Origin: Scytalidium lignicola
Lineage: Eukaryota; Ascomycota; Leotiomycetes
Length of the DNA stretch: 64,000 bases
Direction of reading: 5' to 3'
Assembly (NCBI GenBank): GCA_002812745.2
Contig: NCSJ02000080.1
Span: 62,001-126,000 of the forward strand
Of the stretch, positions 48,940-62,268 are shown piece by piece (position 1 is the first letter of the stretch; each line of letters starts with the position of its first letter). A program made the translations under genes and the position numbers. The notes below the pieces were generated by a model. The model was given only the letters and a program-made list of their open reading frames with translations. It was not told where the DNA came from and searched no databases.

Positions 48940-51757
48940 TCAACCGACGAATTCACCGGCAACAAGCGTTTCCCAAGGCTTTCCAGTCTCGAAGACTTTC
49001 TCCATAAGAGTACGAGCAGCATGCACCTAGAAAAGTTAGCAGGTAGTACCAAATTAAGAATCATTACAACTCACCTGGGTCATGCCAAGACTCTCCACAC
49101 CCTTAAGTCTATCTAGGATATCTGACCTTTGCCTCTCATCCAACGTATCGCAACCGGCTGTGAACATCGGAAACAAAAGACCAGCTTCCGCACTACTACC
49201 CTTTCTGACCTTATACAGTGCTCCAAATATCTCACGAACAGCATTCTGCACATCATTATGGGTTGATGGCTTCCCCAAAACCCTACGATAGAGATGCACT
49301 AGTCCCGCCCAGTGAAACGCTTCATTTGTAGCGGCCATCTCTAGACTATCCCAGTGGTATGCTGCTTCACCTGTTGATTGCATGTGAGGGCATGGTCGAG
49401 CGGGATGCAGGCGAGATGCGTTAAGGTCTGCCTCGAGCTTCTCCGCGCGGGCGATGGTATCCTCTGATGGTTTCCAATCCTGATCAATTTCATGATCAGC
49501 TCCAATACGTTCGATATCGCACATCCGCCCAAGTTCTGCGACTTTAGCTAGGATATTTATACAACGGCTAGTGAACCCAAGGATGCAATCAATAGAATAG
49601 TCATTCTCCTGATCAATCTCATAGTCCAGGACCAAAGCTGATAATGAGGAGCGGGATCTGTCACCACTTAAACTCGCAAGGACATCAAGGTAAGCAAACC
49701 AACTCCATAAGAATGACGACACTTTATCGCCGCGTGACGTTTGAAACATTTGCGGTCCACCTCTAGCTGCAATCATTTGTCTGGCAGTATCAAGATGTAT
49801 TTGCCAAGGAACTGCAATGCCGAAGGCTTTGGGTGAAATGATCTCCAGGGAAGCTAACATTATCGCAGTCGCTAGATTGGAATTTGAAATTATCTTGTTT
49901 GGGTCATTAAGTGCATGCCGCAGGTTAGGGAAGATATCTTTGACCCAGAGAGCAATTCGCGTAGCAGGTTCGGGTTGCCGTAAAAGACGAGCTCTATGGA
50001 ACGCAGAGTATGCAAGTAGAAGATTAAGGAGATTCTCATCCCGGACTGCCATCTGTGGTAAAATGGTATTAAATGGATTGGACAAACAGTTGTGGGGGAC
50101 AAGGCAACCGGCTGTGTGGTTTAGGAAATGGTGCTATACTGCATTAGTAAGGAGTGAAAAATGGAGGCTTAGATAAAAGAGGTCATACAAAGTACTAAGA
50201 GGAATTACAAGTCAGCTGCTGGGCAAATTTTGCCAAATGGTTAAAAGGAACTCACCAACAAGTTCATTGGATTCTCAAGTAGTTTAGCCGGTAGTGGCTC
50301 AAGTGCTCGAGGTATAGAGATTGGTACAGGTTTATCGTAATACCCCCCACCCTCAAATACAGTTGTAGTATGAGTTGTTTGCATTCCAAACCCAAATTCA
50401 ACTGGAGTAAGTTCCCCATCCTCATCTATTATGAGGTCGAGGTGCGCTCTTAAGGCTGTTGGAGATACGCCAGAAATAGCATTCCTATCATCGTTCTTTC
50501 CAATATCAAGATCCTTAAAACCTCTGTCGATACCCCAGGTCGTAGTATTTTGATAGTATTCCACTGGATTCGGAGGCCATGACCGGACATCAATATGAAT
50601 GCTTCCTGGTGGCGGTGGTACATCCTCATAGGGTATACCAGGCGGACCAGATAAGAGGGAATTGACAGACAGGCGTCGTAAACTAGGAGGGTCTTGCACG
50701 GAATATGGGGTAGCTCTAACTGGATATGCTCTGTAACCATCATCACTATGACTAGACGCAGGGGTCAGAGGACCAACAGAGCCTGGAGGTCCAGGGATTG
50801 TGGCCGTAGATCCTTGAGATTCTGTGTTAGAATATGGAGCAGCGGTCGAATTAGGAGGCGGCATAGCTGTATTGAATGCAGAATTACTTTCAAGTTCTGC
50901 TCGTAAACGTTTCATTGGTCTATCGATCGGAGGTAGCTCAGGTCCTGTCATTTCGCCTTCGTCCCTAATACTGTTATAAAACGAGGGAGTAGATGAACGA
51001 GTATCTGAAATTGGAGGTAGAATGGTACCGCGACTTAAAGGCGTACTACTAGATGCACTTCCTATACTAGACTCGGATTCAGTTACTAGTCCATCTTGTT
51101 GTCCTTCAACCTCGCGAAGCCTTGCAACGCCAGATGACCCTGCGGGTCTGGGCGCATTGGGTGTAGCTGAGCGATAACGCTCATAACTCTGTGTATATTG
51201 ATATTCTGACTGGCCTGGGCTATCACCATAGAGACTATCCTGGGATATAGGCGTTACAGGTAATGTTTGTCGAACTGAAGTTGGATCTACCACCGATAGG
51301 CCCGAAGTTGTAGGTGTGATGGCCTTTAGAGATTGCGACTGATTCCCATATGATTGTGGAATGTTTTGAGGCTTCCATATATTTGCTTGAAATCCATTGT
51401 CATAACTATGGGAAGACCCAGAGGAATCTGGGGTGTGTACTTGGTTTGGAGCCAGAGTGATCAACCCCGCAGAAAAGTCAACTTGGCCATCGCCCTCAGG
51501 CTTCTTCTTCCCTCGTCCCTCCCAGTTGAGCCGAATACTATAGTCGCATGTTTCTGAAAGTCTTTGACAATTGAGGCAAGAAGGTTTTCCCTCATCGCAC
51601 TTCACTTTTCGCGTTTTACAGGGCCTGATTCGTATCAGTAATACACTTATGACTGGAATGCAAATCCGCCAACTCCGGCATTGAAGAGAGCATACCAGCA
51701 TCCATTACGACTCCGTTTCCTTGGCTCAGGCCCTCCCTCCTTCTTTGGTCGTGGCAT
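48940..51757 (-). CDS. Zn(II)2Cys6 transcription factor
   Basis: This is a fungal binuclear zinc-cluster regulator. Exons are 51757-51696, 51624-50256, 50133-49075 and 49026-48940, giving 858 residues. The cluster runs from Cys20 to Cys47 with spacing C-x2-C-x6-C-x6-C-x2-C-x6-C and is split by intron 1 right after the first Cys-Trp, which confirms that intron. A basic stretch (KKEGGPEPRKRSRN) precedes it. Residues 60-420 are Ser/Pro/Gln-rich. The C-terminal third begins HHFLNHTAGCLVPHN and NPFNTILPQMA, typical of the fungal transcription factor 2 regulatory domain. Target genes are unknown; the neighbouring CoA ligase may or may not be one. Confidence 0.93.
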
Positions 51758-52155
51758 AGTACCATGAGGGAGCGAAGACAGCTATTCCTTATAAACATGC
51801 ATCACCAAGCTCCTAATAGATAGACCAATCAATTTCAGCTTGCCGACTTATAAATGCGACCGGAGTTTATAACCGCCTGCCGTGAAAAGCTGGTCATCAA
51901 GGTCGCGATATACATGGGACATAATTTGAGGCCAACTGGCGGGGAGGGGAAGGGTGAAGACTCGACTCGGGGGATAGTCGTAGCTGGAAGTGAGTGCATC
52001 GACGTTGTTTGATTGGAAGTAGAGAATCCGATTGCGCGGAAGACGATAAGGTCGCGATTGCTGACTCATAACTGACAAATAGCGGTGTACACATCCGGCT
52101 TCAAACCGAAAGAGAAAGGGGACGCACTAGAGATACCAGGATCTTTGTATTGATA
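51758..52155. other. intergenic, no gene seen
   Basis: This contains the promoter of the zinc-cluster gene and the 3' region of the cyclophilin gene. No other feature is supported. Confidence 0.5.
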
Positions 52156-54115
52156 TTACATGATTTCTATATTGAGGATTTTAATATCTTCCTCGGGCTT
52201 TTCCTTGTAGACTCTCGTGTTTTCGATTTTATGAATAACATCGAGGCCTTGAATTGCTCGGCCGAAGATTGTGTGTTTGTTGTCGAGCCACGGCTGCCAA
52301 ATTATATTAGATTCTCGATTTTAGAACGTTAAGGAGTGGACACTCACGGTTTTCTCGGTCGTAATAAAAAACTGACTCCCATTTGTATTTGGACCCGCAT
52401 TAGCCATACTAACAGTGTAAGGCTTATCGTGCTTCAGTGTACTGAACTCATCTTCAAACTCCTTGCCCCAAATACTCTCTCCTCCAGTACCATCACCCAG
52501 AGGATCACCACACTGGATCATGAACTTCCTAATAACTCTGTGGAAAATTGTATTATTGTAATACCCACTTTTGGAATGGACAACAAAATTTTCAACCGCC
52601 TTAGGCGCAGCATCGGGAAACAGACGAATATGGATGTCGCCGTAGCTGGTGTGGATGATTGCTGCTGTCCCACTCTCTGCAGGTTTGGCTTCAACGGCTT
52701 TGCGCGCATTGATATTCGTGGGCTTTTCGTTTTGGACGTCACGTTCCGATTTCGAAATTTCGATCTCATTGGTGAACATGTAGAACCGTTGCTTTCCAAC
52801 TCCCGTAGCGAAGAGTATAGGATCTCGAGCTTCGGATTCTTGTAGAAGGGGATTATTGGATGCTGCCATGGCGACTGTAGTAATACCTTTCTTTTGTGGT
52901 TGACCTTGGTATATCGCTAGATTAAGAGGTCTGAAGTGCTCGTCCTTGCCGTACACCCTCACAATTCGATTGGTGTATGTATTTAGGACTTTGACTCCAA
53001 ACATAGAACCGTAGATGATAAAGTGCCCAGACTCATCGAATATAATATTGACCTTATTCCTGAAAGTTTGATTCTCGATTTCACGCTCTGTTGCAATCCG
53101 TCGTCCAAACTCAACATCATCGAGTTTTTGAAGAGCAGTTCCAGCTTGCTGCATTTCGTCGATAATTTGTAAAGATTCGTCGTAAGTCCGATGAAGTTTC
53201 CCTGTAGCAAAATCAAATACTCGGATCTTCCTATCTGGAAACGAGAAGGTCGCAAACTGGTGTCCTGAAGGTGATATGGTGAGGGAAGTAGGCAAAGACT
53301 TGGTTTTCTTGAATTCGAAAAGATTTGTGGAGCTTTTATATTCGAAGACATTATCCGGTTTTTCGTAAGTATTTGGACGCCAGTATTCAATCATACTATT
53401 CTCATCAACAGAGACAACGCAGTCATAGGCATCATTGAACGCCATCAACGACACTACACTCCGATGGAGGCCAGTAATAGTATGCACTGGTTCCTGCGTC
53501 TCTCCTCGACCATCATAGACACGAATGTTATGGTTCACCTCATCAGAAACAGCAAGCAATGGTAATGATGCGCCACGCTTATGTATCCAGCATATGCACT
53601 TCGGTGTATACTCAATCATTAACATGGACAGAAGATCAAAGGTCATAACGTCAAACAGCTTTATCGTCTTATCCACACCAGCCGTAGCAAAGCTCCTTCC
53701 ATCTGCACTAACAGAAACGCTCTTAATTTCCCCAACGTGAGCTTTGAACTCCTTGACAAATTCAATTCCCTCTCCAATTTTCTTCCAGAATTTCACCACC
53801 CCATCTATAGAACTGGTAATTAGGAAGTCGGTGTAGGGTGTCATAGTCATAAAGGAGAGCTGTTCTTTGTGCATAAGAGACTTGGAATAGCGGGGTGAGC
53901 TAGGCAGTGCAGATATGTAGAGTTTCTCGTATGGGAGGACACGGCGTTTCTTCTTTGGTGCTTCAGTGGATGGGAGCTGCGGCCCCATATCATCGTCGGA
54001 CGAGGAGTCTGTTTCATTAATATAGGATACTCCAAGATAACTGTTGGAATTAGCACATACCATCTTCTGATCGATGTCTCTTATTAGAATTACTGTCGCT
54101 TGCATTTTGCGCCAT
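52156..54115 (-). CDS. cyp15: WD40-repeat cyclophilin, peptidyl-prolyl isomerase (PPWD1/Cyp15)
   Basis: This is a nuclear peptidyl-prolyl cis-trans isomerase associated in other eukaryotes with the spliceosome. Exons are 54115-54061, 54008-52348 and 52293-52156, giving 617 residues. The first exon was placed at ATG 54115 because its end joins SED to [13 protein letters not shown] in frame through a 52-bp intron. WD40 repeats occupy about residues 60-420. The cyclophilin domain begins near residue 465 ([20 protein letters not shown]) and contains [16 protein letters not shown] and [14 protein letters not shown] with the catalytic region, ending [12 protein letters not shown] in the last exon. 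The length compares with 646 in human PPWD1. Confidence 0.95.
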
Positions 54116-54586
54116 CTTGAATATTTACAAAACGAGTGTGTTTCGGTGTTATAATTTGATAGATCAAAGCAGGTAATGAGGAATAAGGCTGAGAGCTAGA
54201 TTACTAGTAAGCATTTTCTGACAGGGGTATGTTAGCGTGGTGGCCTTGTCAGGGTCGAGACCGTGATTCTCCTCGTCATTCTCTCTAAGTTGAACATCCA
54301 TCTTGAATTTCTCCAAGAAGGGCTCCAAAGGATATCGTGAACCTACTAAGTCAGTTATTTTCTTTATTTGCAGTAGTCTAGCCGTCGTTAGGTTACTTTA
54401 AATCCCTACATATTTTTCACTTTATATCTTAGATTTACAGTCTAACTCGAAAAATATTGTATTCTCGAGAGCTTTACCAGTGGAAAACTGGCAAATATCC
54501 CAAGTTCTTGATTTTCTATCTATTTCCGATTTATCTTTCCCTTCAAATCTCCTCATAGTAGTGTTGTGGTACCATACAAAATATCC
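54116..54586. promoter_or_regulatory. divergent intergenic region between cyp15 and pch2
   Basis: This 471-bp region lies between two genes transcribed in opposite directions and must contain both promoters. No specific element is assignable. Confidence 0.45.
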
Positions 54587-56184
54587 ATGGAAATCGGCAA
54601 GCTAGATATTTCGATGGGAATGTCTACTCCCATCCATAAGAACGATTTTACAAAACCGATCAAAGTGTTTCTAGAAGCTAGACTGCAAGATAAATTGTGC
54701 ACTAATATAGAAGATGTACGTTAACACTCAGATTAACTCTCCGCTACTAATACGGTCTGTAGCTTCCGAAATCTTTAGAAACAGATCTAATTAATCTTCC
54801 TCCCGGGACAACCATCGAGCTGGGAGTAAATCTCATAGAGGATGCTTATAGTAAGCCAATCATCGTGTTGTAATATTGGAGAAGTACGACGGCTTACTGC
54901 ATGTTGGTAATAGCACCGTCATCAAATTTCCACATTCAATATAATCCGTATCTCTATTCATTGATACCTGTGGAGTTTATAGGTACTACCGATGAATCCT
55001 TATCTATTGGAAGTGGAGATATTACGTTTAAAATATATCTCTATAGCCTGGACGCTTCAGAAGCAGCCTTTGACGACATTGAAATCCATCAGGCGGAAAT
55101 AATCAATATGCCTAATCGTATGTTCAAAGATAGCTGGGAAAAGTAGGTTAGCAATGATTGGCTTTTCTTTCATAGTGCTGACAAAATTAACATAGACTTG
55201 TATTTGATGAAGACCTGAAAGGCGAACTGCTATGGACGGTAACGAATTTTCGTATGTACTTAACATTGATATACATTGAACATCAACTGACATTCAAAAG
55301 TCCAAATTTCACGAAAACCAGGGTATACACGCCGTATGAATCCGTTGGTTCTTCTTCATGGACCACCTGGCACCGGCAAAACAACATTATGTCAAGGTTT
55401 GGCTCAGAAGATATCCATCCGACTCAAATCTACTTATAGCACCACAAAATTAATTCAAATTAAAACGGCATCACTTCTCTCCAGATACTATAGTGAAAGT
55501 GCAAAACAAGTTGAAGAGATATTCGACACCATCGAGTCTATCTGTCTCAGGGAAGTGAAAGAATTCATCTGTGTTCTCATAGATGAGATAGAAGGAATTG
55601 CAAGCTCCAGATCCTTGGGTGTTACTCATGGCGAAGCTCAGGATTCTTTACGGGCTACCAATGCTCTCTTAAGTGGTCTCGATAGAGTCAGGCACTATCC
55701 AAATATCATAATCCTGTCTACATCAAATATGATTGACTGCTTAGATACGGCATTCACAGACAGATGTAGTATCCAGTTTGTGGGTGCCCCGGCATTTTCC
55801 TCGCAGTACACAATCTTACGTAACTGCTTTCTCAAAATGATGAATCAAGGAGTTATCTCATATGGAATGGCAGAATGTGTTAATCCGAAGCACATTATTC
55901 CACCTTTCAGGGAGGCAAACCTATATCTTGTACTTAACAAGGATGATCCGGGTACTAAGTTGTTCAACATTCTTCAACTGCAGAACAGTGATGGCTGTAG
56001 CCGCTCCCAGGGCGGAATCAGCGGACGAAAGCTTGCTCAGCTCTTAGAACAGGCCATTATGCGGTACTTACGGGATGAAGAATGCAGCCTTGAAATGGCA
56101 TTTGATTTCCTTAAGCGGATAGTTGTTACCGAGAGAAGCCGCGAAGAGAAGAGGATGGCTTCAGAAACCGAAGTGGAAGGTTGA
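54587..56184 (+). CDS. pch2: AAA+ ATPase Pch2/TRIP13, meiotic checkpoint remodeler
   Basis: This hexameric AAA+ ATPase remodels HORMA proteins (Hop1/Mad2) in meiosis and the spindle checkpoint. Exons are 54587-54715, 54763-54850, 54914-55142, 55196-55251 and 55322-56184, giving 454 residues. Walker A is GPPGTGKT at 181-188, Walker B is VLIDEIE at about 253-259, and the family-specific LIQIKTASLLSRYYSESAKQ and EAQDSLRATNALLSGLDR blocks follow, then STSNMIDCLDTAFTDRC. The N-terminal HORMA-adaptor part (exons 1-4) is less conserved. The last junction (TTTTC to GGTATAC) was chosen because it leads straight into NPLVLLHG in frame. Confidence 0.93.
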
Positions 56185-59084
56185 ACGTGCTTTGCAAGGG
56201 TGTGTACAACAGCTTATTATTGCTATCAGGAGATCAATCTCAATAATGGGATGAGCATTCGCTCTCTCCTTCTGAGCCGGTGGTTACCGAGGTGGCTTTA
56301 CAGACATATTAATATGGTTCATATTGTCTTGATTTCTAATCTTTGGCTTGCTGGAAGTTGAAAATGGATAAAACTTCCAATTGTGCTGCTAAGAGCTATT
56401 GCGACCCAGCGTCTAGCGGCAACTACTGTAGGTGTGCTAAATATGTGCTACTATTTTTTGATATTGGAGCTCTCGAGACAAGCGAATAGAGCATAACGCT
56501 ATCTTTGCACATGGTAACTTTCGTTGCGCTGTGAGAACTTACCCCTCCATCTATCCCCAGGGATCCCGCAGAACTCCAAATTCGGGTGAGGGGAAGGTGG
56601 CGCATATGCAGCTCCATTTATGCGTGTCATGTCCGCCGAGGCTACGAGTGTGTTGGAATTTGAATGATGGCTGAGAAAGAAAGAAAGAAAAAACCCTCAT
56701 AATCTGCCCATTATAGAAATATCCCGTATCAGCTGGTTTCAGAACACCCTTTAGGATATCCAGCGGCACAATCTCGTCCACCGTGCCCCTCTCTTTTTCA
56801 TTGGAGCGTATATATTCATACAGTAGCTTAGGTTGGGCAGCAAGCTCTCCGGTGCTACCCCGTCTAAGTGTGCAGAAGGTATGGAACGTGTGATGGTGGA
56901 GAGTTGCCTCGATGCGCTTCATGGAGCACGTTTCCAGGGCATTTGCAACCGCGATCTCGTGTCTTTCCGGGGGGAAACTGTAGGGAGTAATGCGACGCGC
57001 TCCCATGTGGAGTAAGACTGGGGGAAGAACATACATACAGGTTAGTCTGTAGCCCTTTGCGCATTTTCACGAAGTTGTGGCCCGGGCCGCACAGCAGCAG
57101 CACCAGCCGCGAACTGCGTTCTATAAAAACGATGCAGCTNGGGGGGCTAATTACATGATAGGCGGACGGAGAAATTGCGAAACCGATAGGTGCCCAACGA
57201 GATGCGCAACCTCGAACGGGAAGAAGATTCATAAATTTTTTCTCTTATGCCTTGCTTAACTCTTCGGCCGGAACTCCCATGAACCCGTGTGTTGAAGCAT
57301 GACGAAAGTTTCCGATGTCCCGCAAGGCAAGTAATACTTCGGGAACAATCGGCTCTGGGGGCCTTGAGGTGTGTGTGGTTTGCTTCTCGGCATGGGCTGG
57401 GTAAATACAAGATCCTTTGCACTGTACTGAATCGTGAGTTGGGCGATTAGCCAGGCCTGGAACTCGCTGGAGCCAGTCATCTAGTTAATCTTCACACGGG
57501 TTGGCTGGCGTCTTGTTGACTGGTTCCCTGAATTGGCCAGCTCAACGACGCTTTGGGCCTGGCTACAGGTCGAGGAAGGTAGTAATTGCCCCTCTAGTCA
57601 ACGTGGATGACCTTTTTTTTTTTCTTTCCGGGAAGGACAACGAAAACTTCCCCTCTACGTGTAGCGGGGCGAGGAAGGTGTGGCTGAGGAGGGCATGCAT
57701 GGCCAAACCAACCCGCAAACGCAAGGGCGAGAATAATGGCGCCGAGAGAGCGTAGGAGAGAGCAGGAGAGAGCAACATCAGCAGCAGAAACAGCAAGCAA
57801 CAGTGCGTCATATCGTAATTAGCCTACCGAAGTTGTTGCGGGCTTTTGCTGTAGGGGCGTGCGAGCATTACAGTGCAGGATCCTGTCTGTACAGAGCCAT
57901 CACAGCAGTAGTCTGCTCGGGATCGCGCATCTCCAGCGATGCAAGATAGCGGCAGTGACTTTCAACAACCACCGACCGAGAAAGCGCTTCATGCACGCCT
58001 GTTCAGAAGCAGCGGATAACATGAGGCCAACGACAACATCCCCTTCCTGTTGGGAACAAATTTAATCTAAAAAGATTTCTCCTGCAACCTTACTATCTCG
58101 CAATAATCTCGCAATACAAGGTCATGGAATCCTAAGTATATGCGATGTTTTTCTTGATAGAGGGGGTTTCACGGCGAAAGTTTCTTGGGTGAGTGTCGTG
58201 AGTGTGTCTCGACCGGCCCATCCACGGAAGTTTTGCCGTTGGCCCATGCCTCCTTGGATGTCCAGATGTCCTAACCCGAGTCAGCCTTTTTCGTGCCTCC
58301 TTCATTCTCCTTGCTCGTGCAAGTGCCTAGCCCCTCCTCCTCCAAGCCCTGAACGCCAGGACGTGCATGTGCTCATACCAATTTAAGTAATCCCAGTCTC
58401 TCACAGCCGTGGTGCCTGACGTATGGCCCAGCGAGAAATTTCTCCAGCGAATGCGGCAACAGGGCATATCGATTCACATTGCATTTGCAGATATAGGTCG
58501 AGATCTCTATATCGTCATTTCTGTGTAAATACCTTCGCTTTTGCCCTTCTTCTTCTTGGGCGCATCGTCTGGCAAATCCCCTGAGCAAAAGCTCCGGCCA
58601 CTCACTGACTGTGACGGCTGCCGGTGGATCTGAGGTTCTACTGGGCCCTTGCCGACCCCGCTGGAAGGACGACAAAGCCATATGACGACAGCCGCTGCCC
58701 TCAACATCTGTGCAACGCTGCCCGCCAATCCTACGGAGTCGCCTCGACAGAAATTCCACCTGTTTCTGGACATTCACCACACGCTTCCCTCCCTGCCGTC
58801 ATTGAAAGGTACCAAGACGAGAGCGTTGTAAAATACAGTAAAACAACATCACGCAACCTCTGGGAAAAACAGATATCATACCACGCTATTCTCCCCCTCT
58901 GCAAAATTTCTCAAATTCCCAATTCTCTATCCACCTCGACTAGCACAACAGTTCAACAGCGGTTCTGCTTCTCTCTTTGACAACTGCATGATACGTCTAT
59001 CAATAGAAGGCTCTTCGGGACTGTCGTACACGTGCAACGGCTCAATTGCCCAAAGCTCTTTGGAGCTTTGCGTAAGCTAGCACA
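56185..59084. other. 2.9 kb intergenic region, no gene seen; one N at 57140
   Basis: This is the longest gap in the window. Several chance open frames exist in both directions, but none shows a motif, a signal peptide or a supported splice structure. The part after about 57500 is GC- and CT-rich and may be promoter and leader of the TPS3 gene. A non-coding transcript cannot be excluded. Confidence 0.5.
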
Positions 59085-62000
59085 ATGACCGTCTTCGTGG
59101 TCTCTTTGTAAGTAGAAACCCTTAACCTCAGTATGTGTGTAAAAAAAAAAATATGTAGAGATGCACGAATTGTGTCTCTACAGGTCTGCTGGTCTTTGAG
59201 CTATATCTCCTTTACAAGCTTCTCATTGAAGCTCCAGACTATAGACCACGATGGTCCTTAACTCATATTGTGATCCGACGAAGCACGGAGATAAACTAAC
59301 TCGAGCTCCCCCTGCAGGTTTCTTCCTAACACCATCCACTTCACGCTCCCCTCTGCATCTCCTCGAGGCCGTCCTAGTCTACCGGTTGCTCCCAGACGAA
59401 AGGTCACAAAGCCAATAGACACGTCGGGCAAGCCCAGTCTTTTCCCTCAACGAGATCTCACACCACCTCACACCCCAACGGCAGACACTGACCACGAAGA
59501 GTTCTTCGCCCAGAACGAGAATCCAGACTTGAGTGGTTACTTCCCAAAACAAGAAGGTCCTCGGTCAACCATTGCTCCTAGTGACCCTCACTCGCCGAAA
59601 TGGGGTCTCGGACGGTTTTTCACTCAGCCAAAATCGAGGGCAAGCTCGCCTCCACCAGCTGATATCTTGAAGCACAACAAGACAATAGAGAAGGCTAATG
59701 CTCTCGGGAGAGCTGGTGTCCGTCAACCACAACTGGGACGGAGTGAGAGTCATGACCGTGTCTTCGCTCTTGCTGAATGGGAGGTTGTACCTGCCGATCA
59801 AGGCAATGGTGGTCTGAGAAACGCTGTGCAAGCTGCTGGTCGGAATGGGAACCTGGAGGACAAGATCTGGGTAGGCACTTTGGGGATGCCTACAGATGCA
59901 CTTGAGGACACCCAACAGAAGCAGGATATCGAGGATAGACTTGCTACGGAGTATGACTCCCTCACGGTCTTCTGCAAGGACAGTGACTTCGATGGACACT
60001 ACACACACTACTGCAAGCAGATCCTCTGGCCTGTCTTCCACTATCAGATCCCCGATAACCCGAAAAGCAAAGCCTATGAAGACCATTCTTGGATATACTA
60101 CGTGAAGGTCAACCAGGCTTTTGCCGACAAGATCATTAAGAACTGGAAGCGTGGAGATGTCATCTGGATCCATGACTACCATCTTCTGTTGGTGCCTCAG
60201 ATGATCCGAAAGAAGCTCCCTGACGCTAAGATTGGATTCTTCCTTCACGTAGCCTTCCCATCTTCAGAGGTCTTTCGATGCCTAGCTGTACGAAAGGAAC
60301 TTCTCGAGGGAATGCTTGGTGCAAACCTCATTGGGTTCCAAATCAGCGAATATGCGCGTCATTTCCTCCAAACCTGTAGCAGATTACTCTGCGTCGAGGC
60401 TACTAACGATGGAATCCATCTAGAGGATCGTTTCGTCAATATCATGCACGACGCAATTGGTATTGATCCTATCGCTCTAGATTTGAATCGTGAGGATCCT
60501 ACAGTCATGGAATGGATGAAAACGATGCAGGAGCGGTATCGTGGCAAGAAATTAATTGTTGCAAGGGACAAGTTGGATCATGTTCGAGGAGTTCGACAAA
60601 AGTTACTGGCTTATGAACTATTTTTGAACAAATACCCGGAATGGAGAGATAAGGTGGTCATGATTCAGGTAGCAACTTCTACGACCGAACAGGCGGAGCT
60701 GGATGCTACTGTTTCGGATATCGTTACGAGAGTCAATTCGTCGTGGGCGAATCTTGCCTATCAGCCGTTGGTATACTTGAAGCAAGATATCAGCTATTCG
60801 CAATACTTGGCATTACTCACTGTCGCCGATGCTCTGATGATCGCCAGCCAGCGTGAAGGAATGAATCTAACATGTCACGAATATCTGTTCTGCCAAGATG
60901 GGAAATTCGAAGGCCAGAACAGATACGGATCACTTATTCTTAGTGAGTTTACTGGCAGCCATTCAGTGTTTGGTGGAACTGAGCTCTCGGTAAATCCATG
61001 GGACTACCGGCAGTGTGCTGATGCTATTAAGACGGCACTAGAGATGGGTGATGAGGAGAAGGAGAGGAGATGGAAGAAACTCTATGCTGCTGTTATGCAT
61101 CATACAGCAGAAAATTGGTTTACCACGTTTATCAATAGACTTGACAAGGTCTATGAAGAACAACACAGTCGTGACATGACTTCCGTGCCTCGTTTATCGA
61201 TCCATACGCTCGGAAAACATTATCAGGAATCGGAGAGGAGGCTGTTCATCTTGGACTACGAGGGGACTTTGGCTTCTTGGGGCTCACCGACAAGTATTGT
61301 GCTTACAAGTCCTCAGGTAAGATGCAACTGGGCTTTTAAATTTAGTATCAATATCAATACTTACCATTTATTATAGCGTACCCTTGATGCTTTGAACGAT
61401 CTTGTTTCCGACGAGCGTAATATGGTCTATGTCATGTCCAGCAGGCAACCTGAAGAACTTGACCAGCTATTTAAACGAGTTAGCAATCTTGGCTTAATAG
61501 CTGAAAATGGATGTTTCATTAAGGACTTTAACTCCAACAAGTGGATTGAAATGGCAGATCCTGATGAGATGCGCGCTTGGAAAGATTCCGTTGAAGGAAT
61601 AATGACGTACTTCCAGGAACGGACCCCCGGATCTTGGATTGAGACACGGCACTGTAGTCTCGTATTCCATTATAAGAATGCGGAGGATTATGATACTGCC
61701 AGTCGACAGGCCGGTGATTGCGCAAGCCATATTAATGATGCGTGTGAGAAACAGCGAGTGAAAGCTATTAATCTGGAAGGTAAGCAATGCACCCCACAAT
61801 AATGAGACAAGACCACCACAGCTTGCACTTAATCTGAAGCTAATTCCATCTCCAGGCGCTGTTGTTGTGGAGCCGATCGACTTCTCCAAAGCTACGGCCG
61901 CAACGAAGATTTTGGAGGGACTTCAGAAGAGCTCAGTGGAACCGAAGGGTGAAGACGCCGAAGGTGAGCTCAATGGAGAAGATAAGACAGACCCTGTCGA

Positions 62001-62268
62001 CTTCCTTATGGTAGCTGGGGACGGTCGAGACGACGAGGTTATTTTCCGGTGGGCAAATGATTTGTGCAAGGCACGTACCGTGAAGCACGTTACGACGGTC
62101 AGCTTAGGGAGCAGGAATACGGACGCTAAGTATACACTTACGCAAGGAGTTACTGGTAAGTTTTGATCCCTGTCAGGATGAGGATTACAACAAATGGATG
62201 GTTTGGCTAATTGATTATTTTTCTTAGGTGTTCTCACAGTTTTGAACAAACTCTCTCTCCTTCAATAA
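59085..62268 (+). CDS. TPS3: trehalose synthase complex regulatory subunit TPS3
   Basis: This is the regulatory subunit of the trehalose-6-phosphate synthase/phosphatase complex. Exons are 59085-59107, 59318-61316, 61377-61779, 61856-62155 and 62228-62268, giving 921 residues. The 23-base first exon is supported by the family-typical start MTVFVVSLFLP. Residues of about 140-620 form a GT20 glucosyltransferase-like domain (GDVIWIHDYHLLLVPQMIR, SQREGMNLTCHEY). The C-terminal HAD-like phosphatase domain starts RRLFILDYEGTLASWG: the usual DxDGT has become D654-Y-E656-G-T, and the SGR loop reads SSRQP, so it is probably inactive, as in yeast Tps3/Tsl1. The low-complexity N-terminal 130 residues fit a regulatory subunit rather than TPS2. 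Confidence 0.93.

Noticed and set aside
56551..57036. Open frame of 161 codons in the gap after pch2
   Set aside because: No motif, no supported splice sites and overlapping frames on the other strand.
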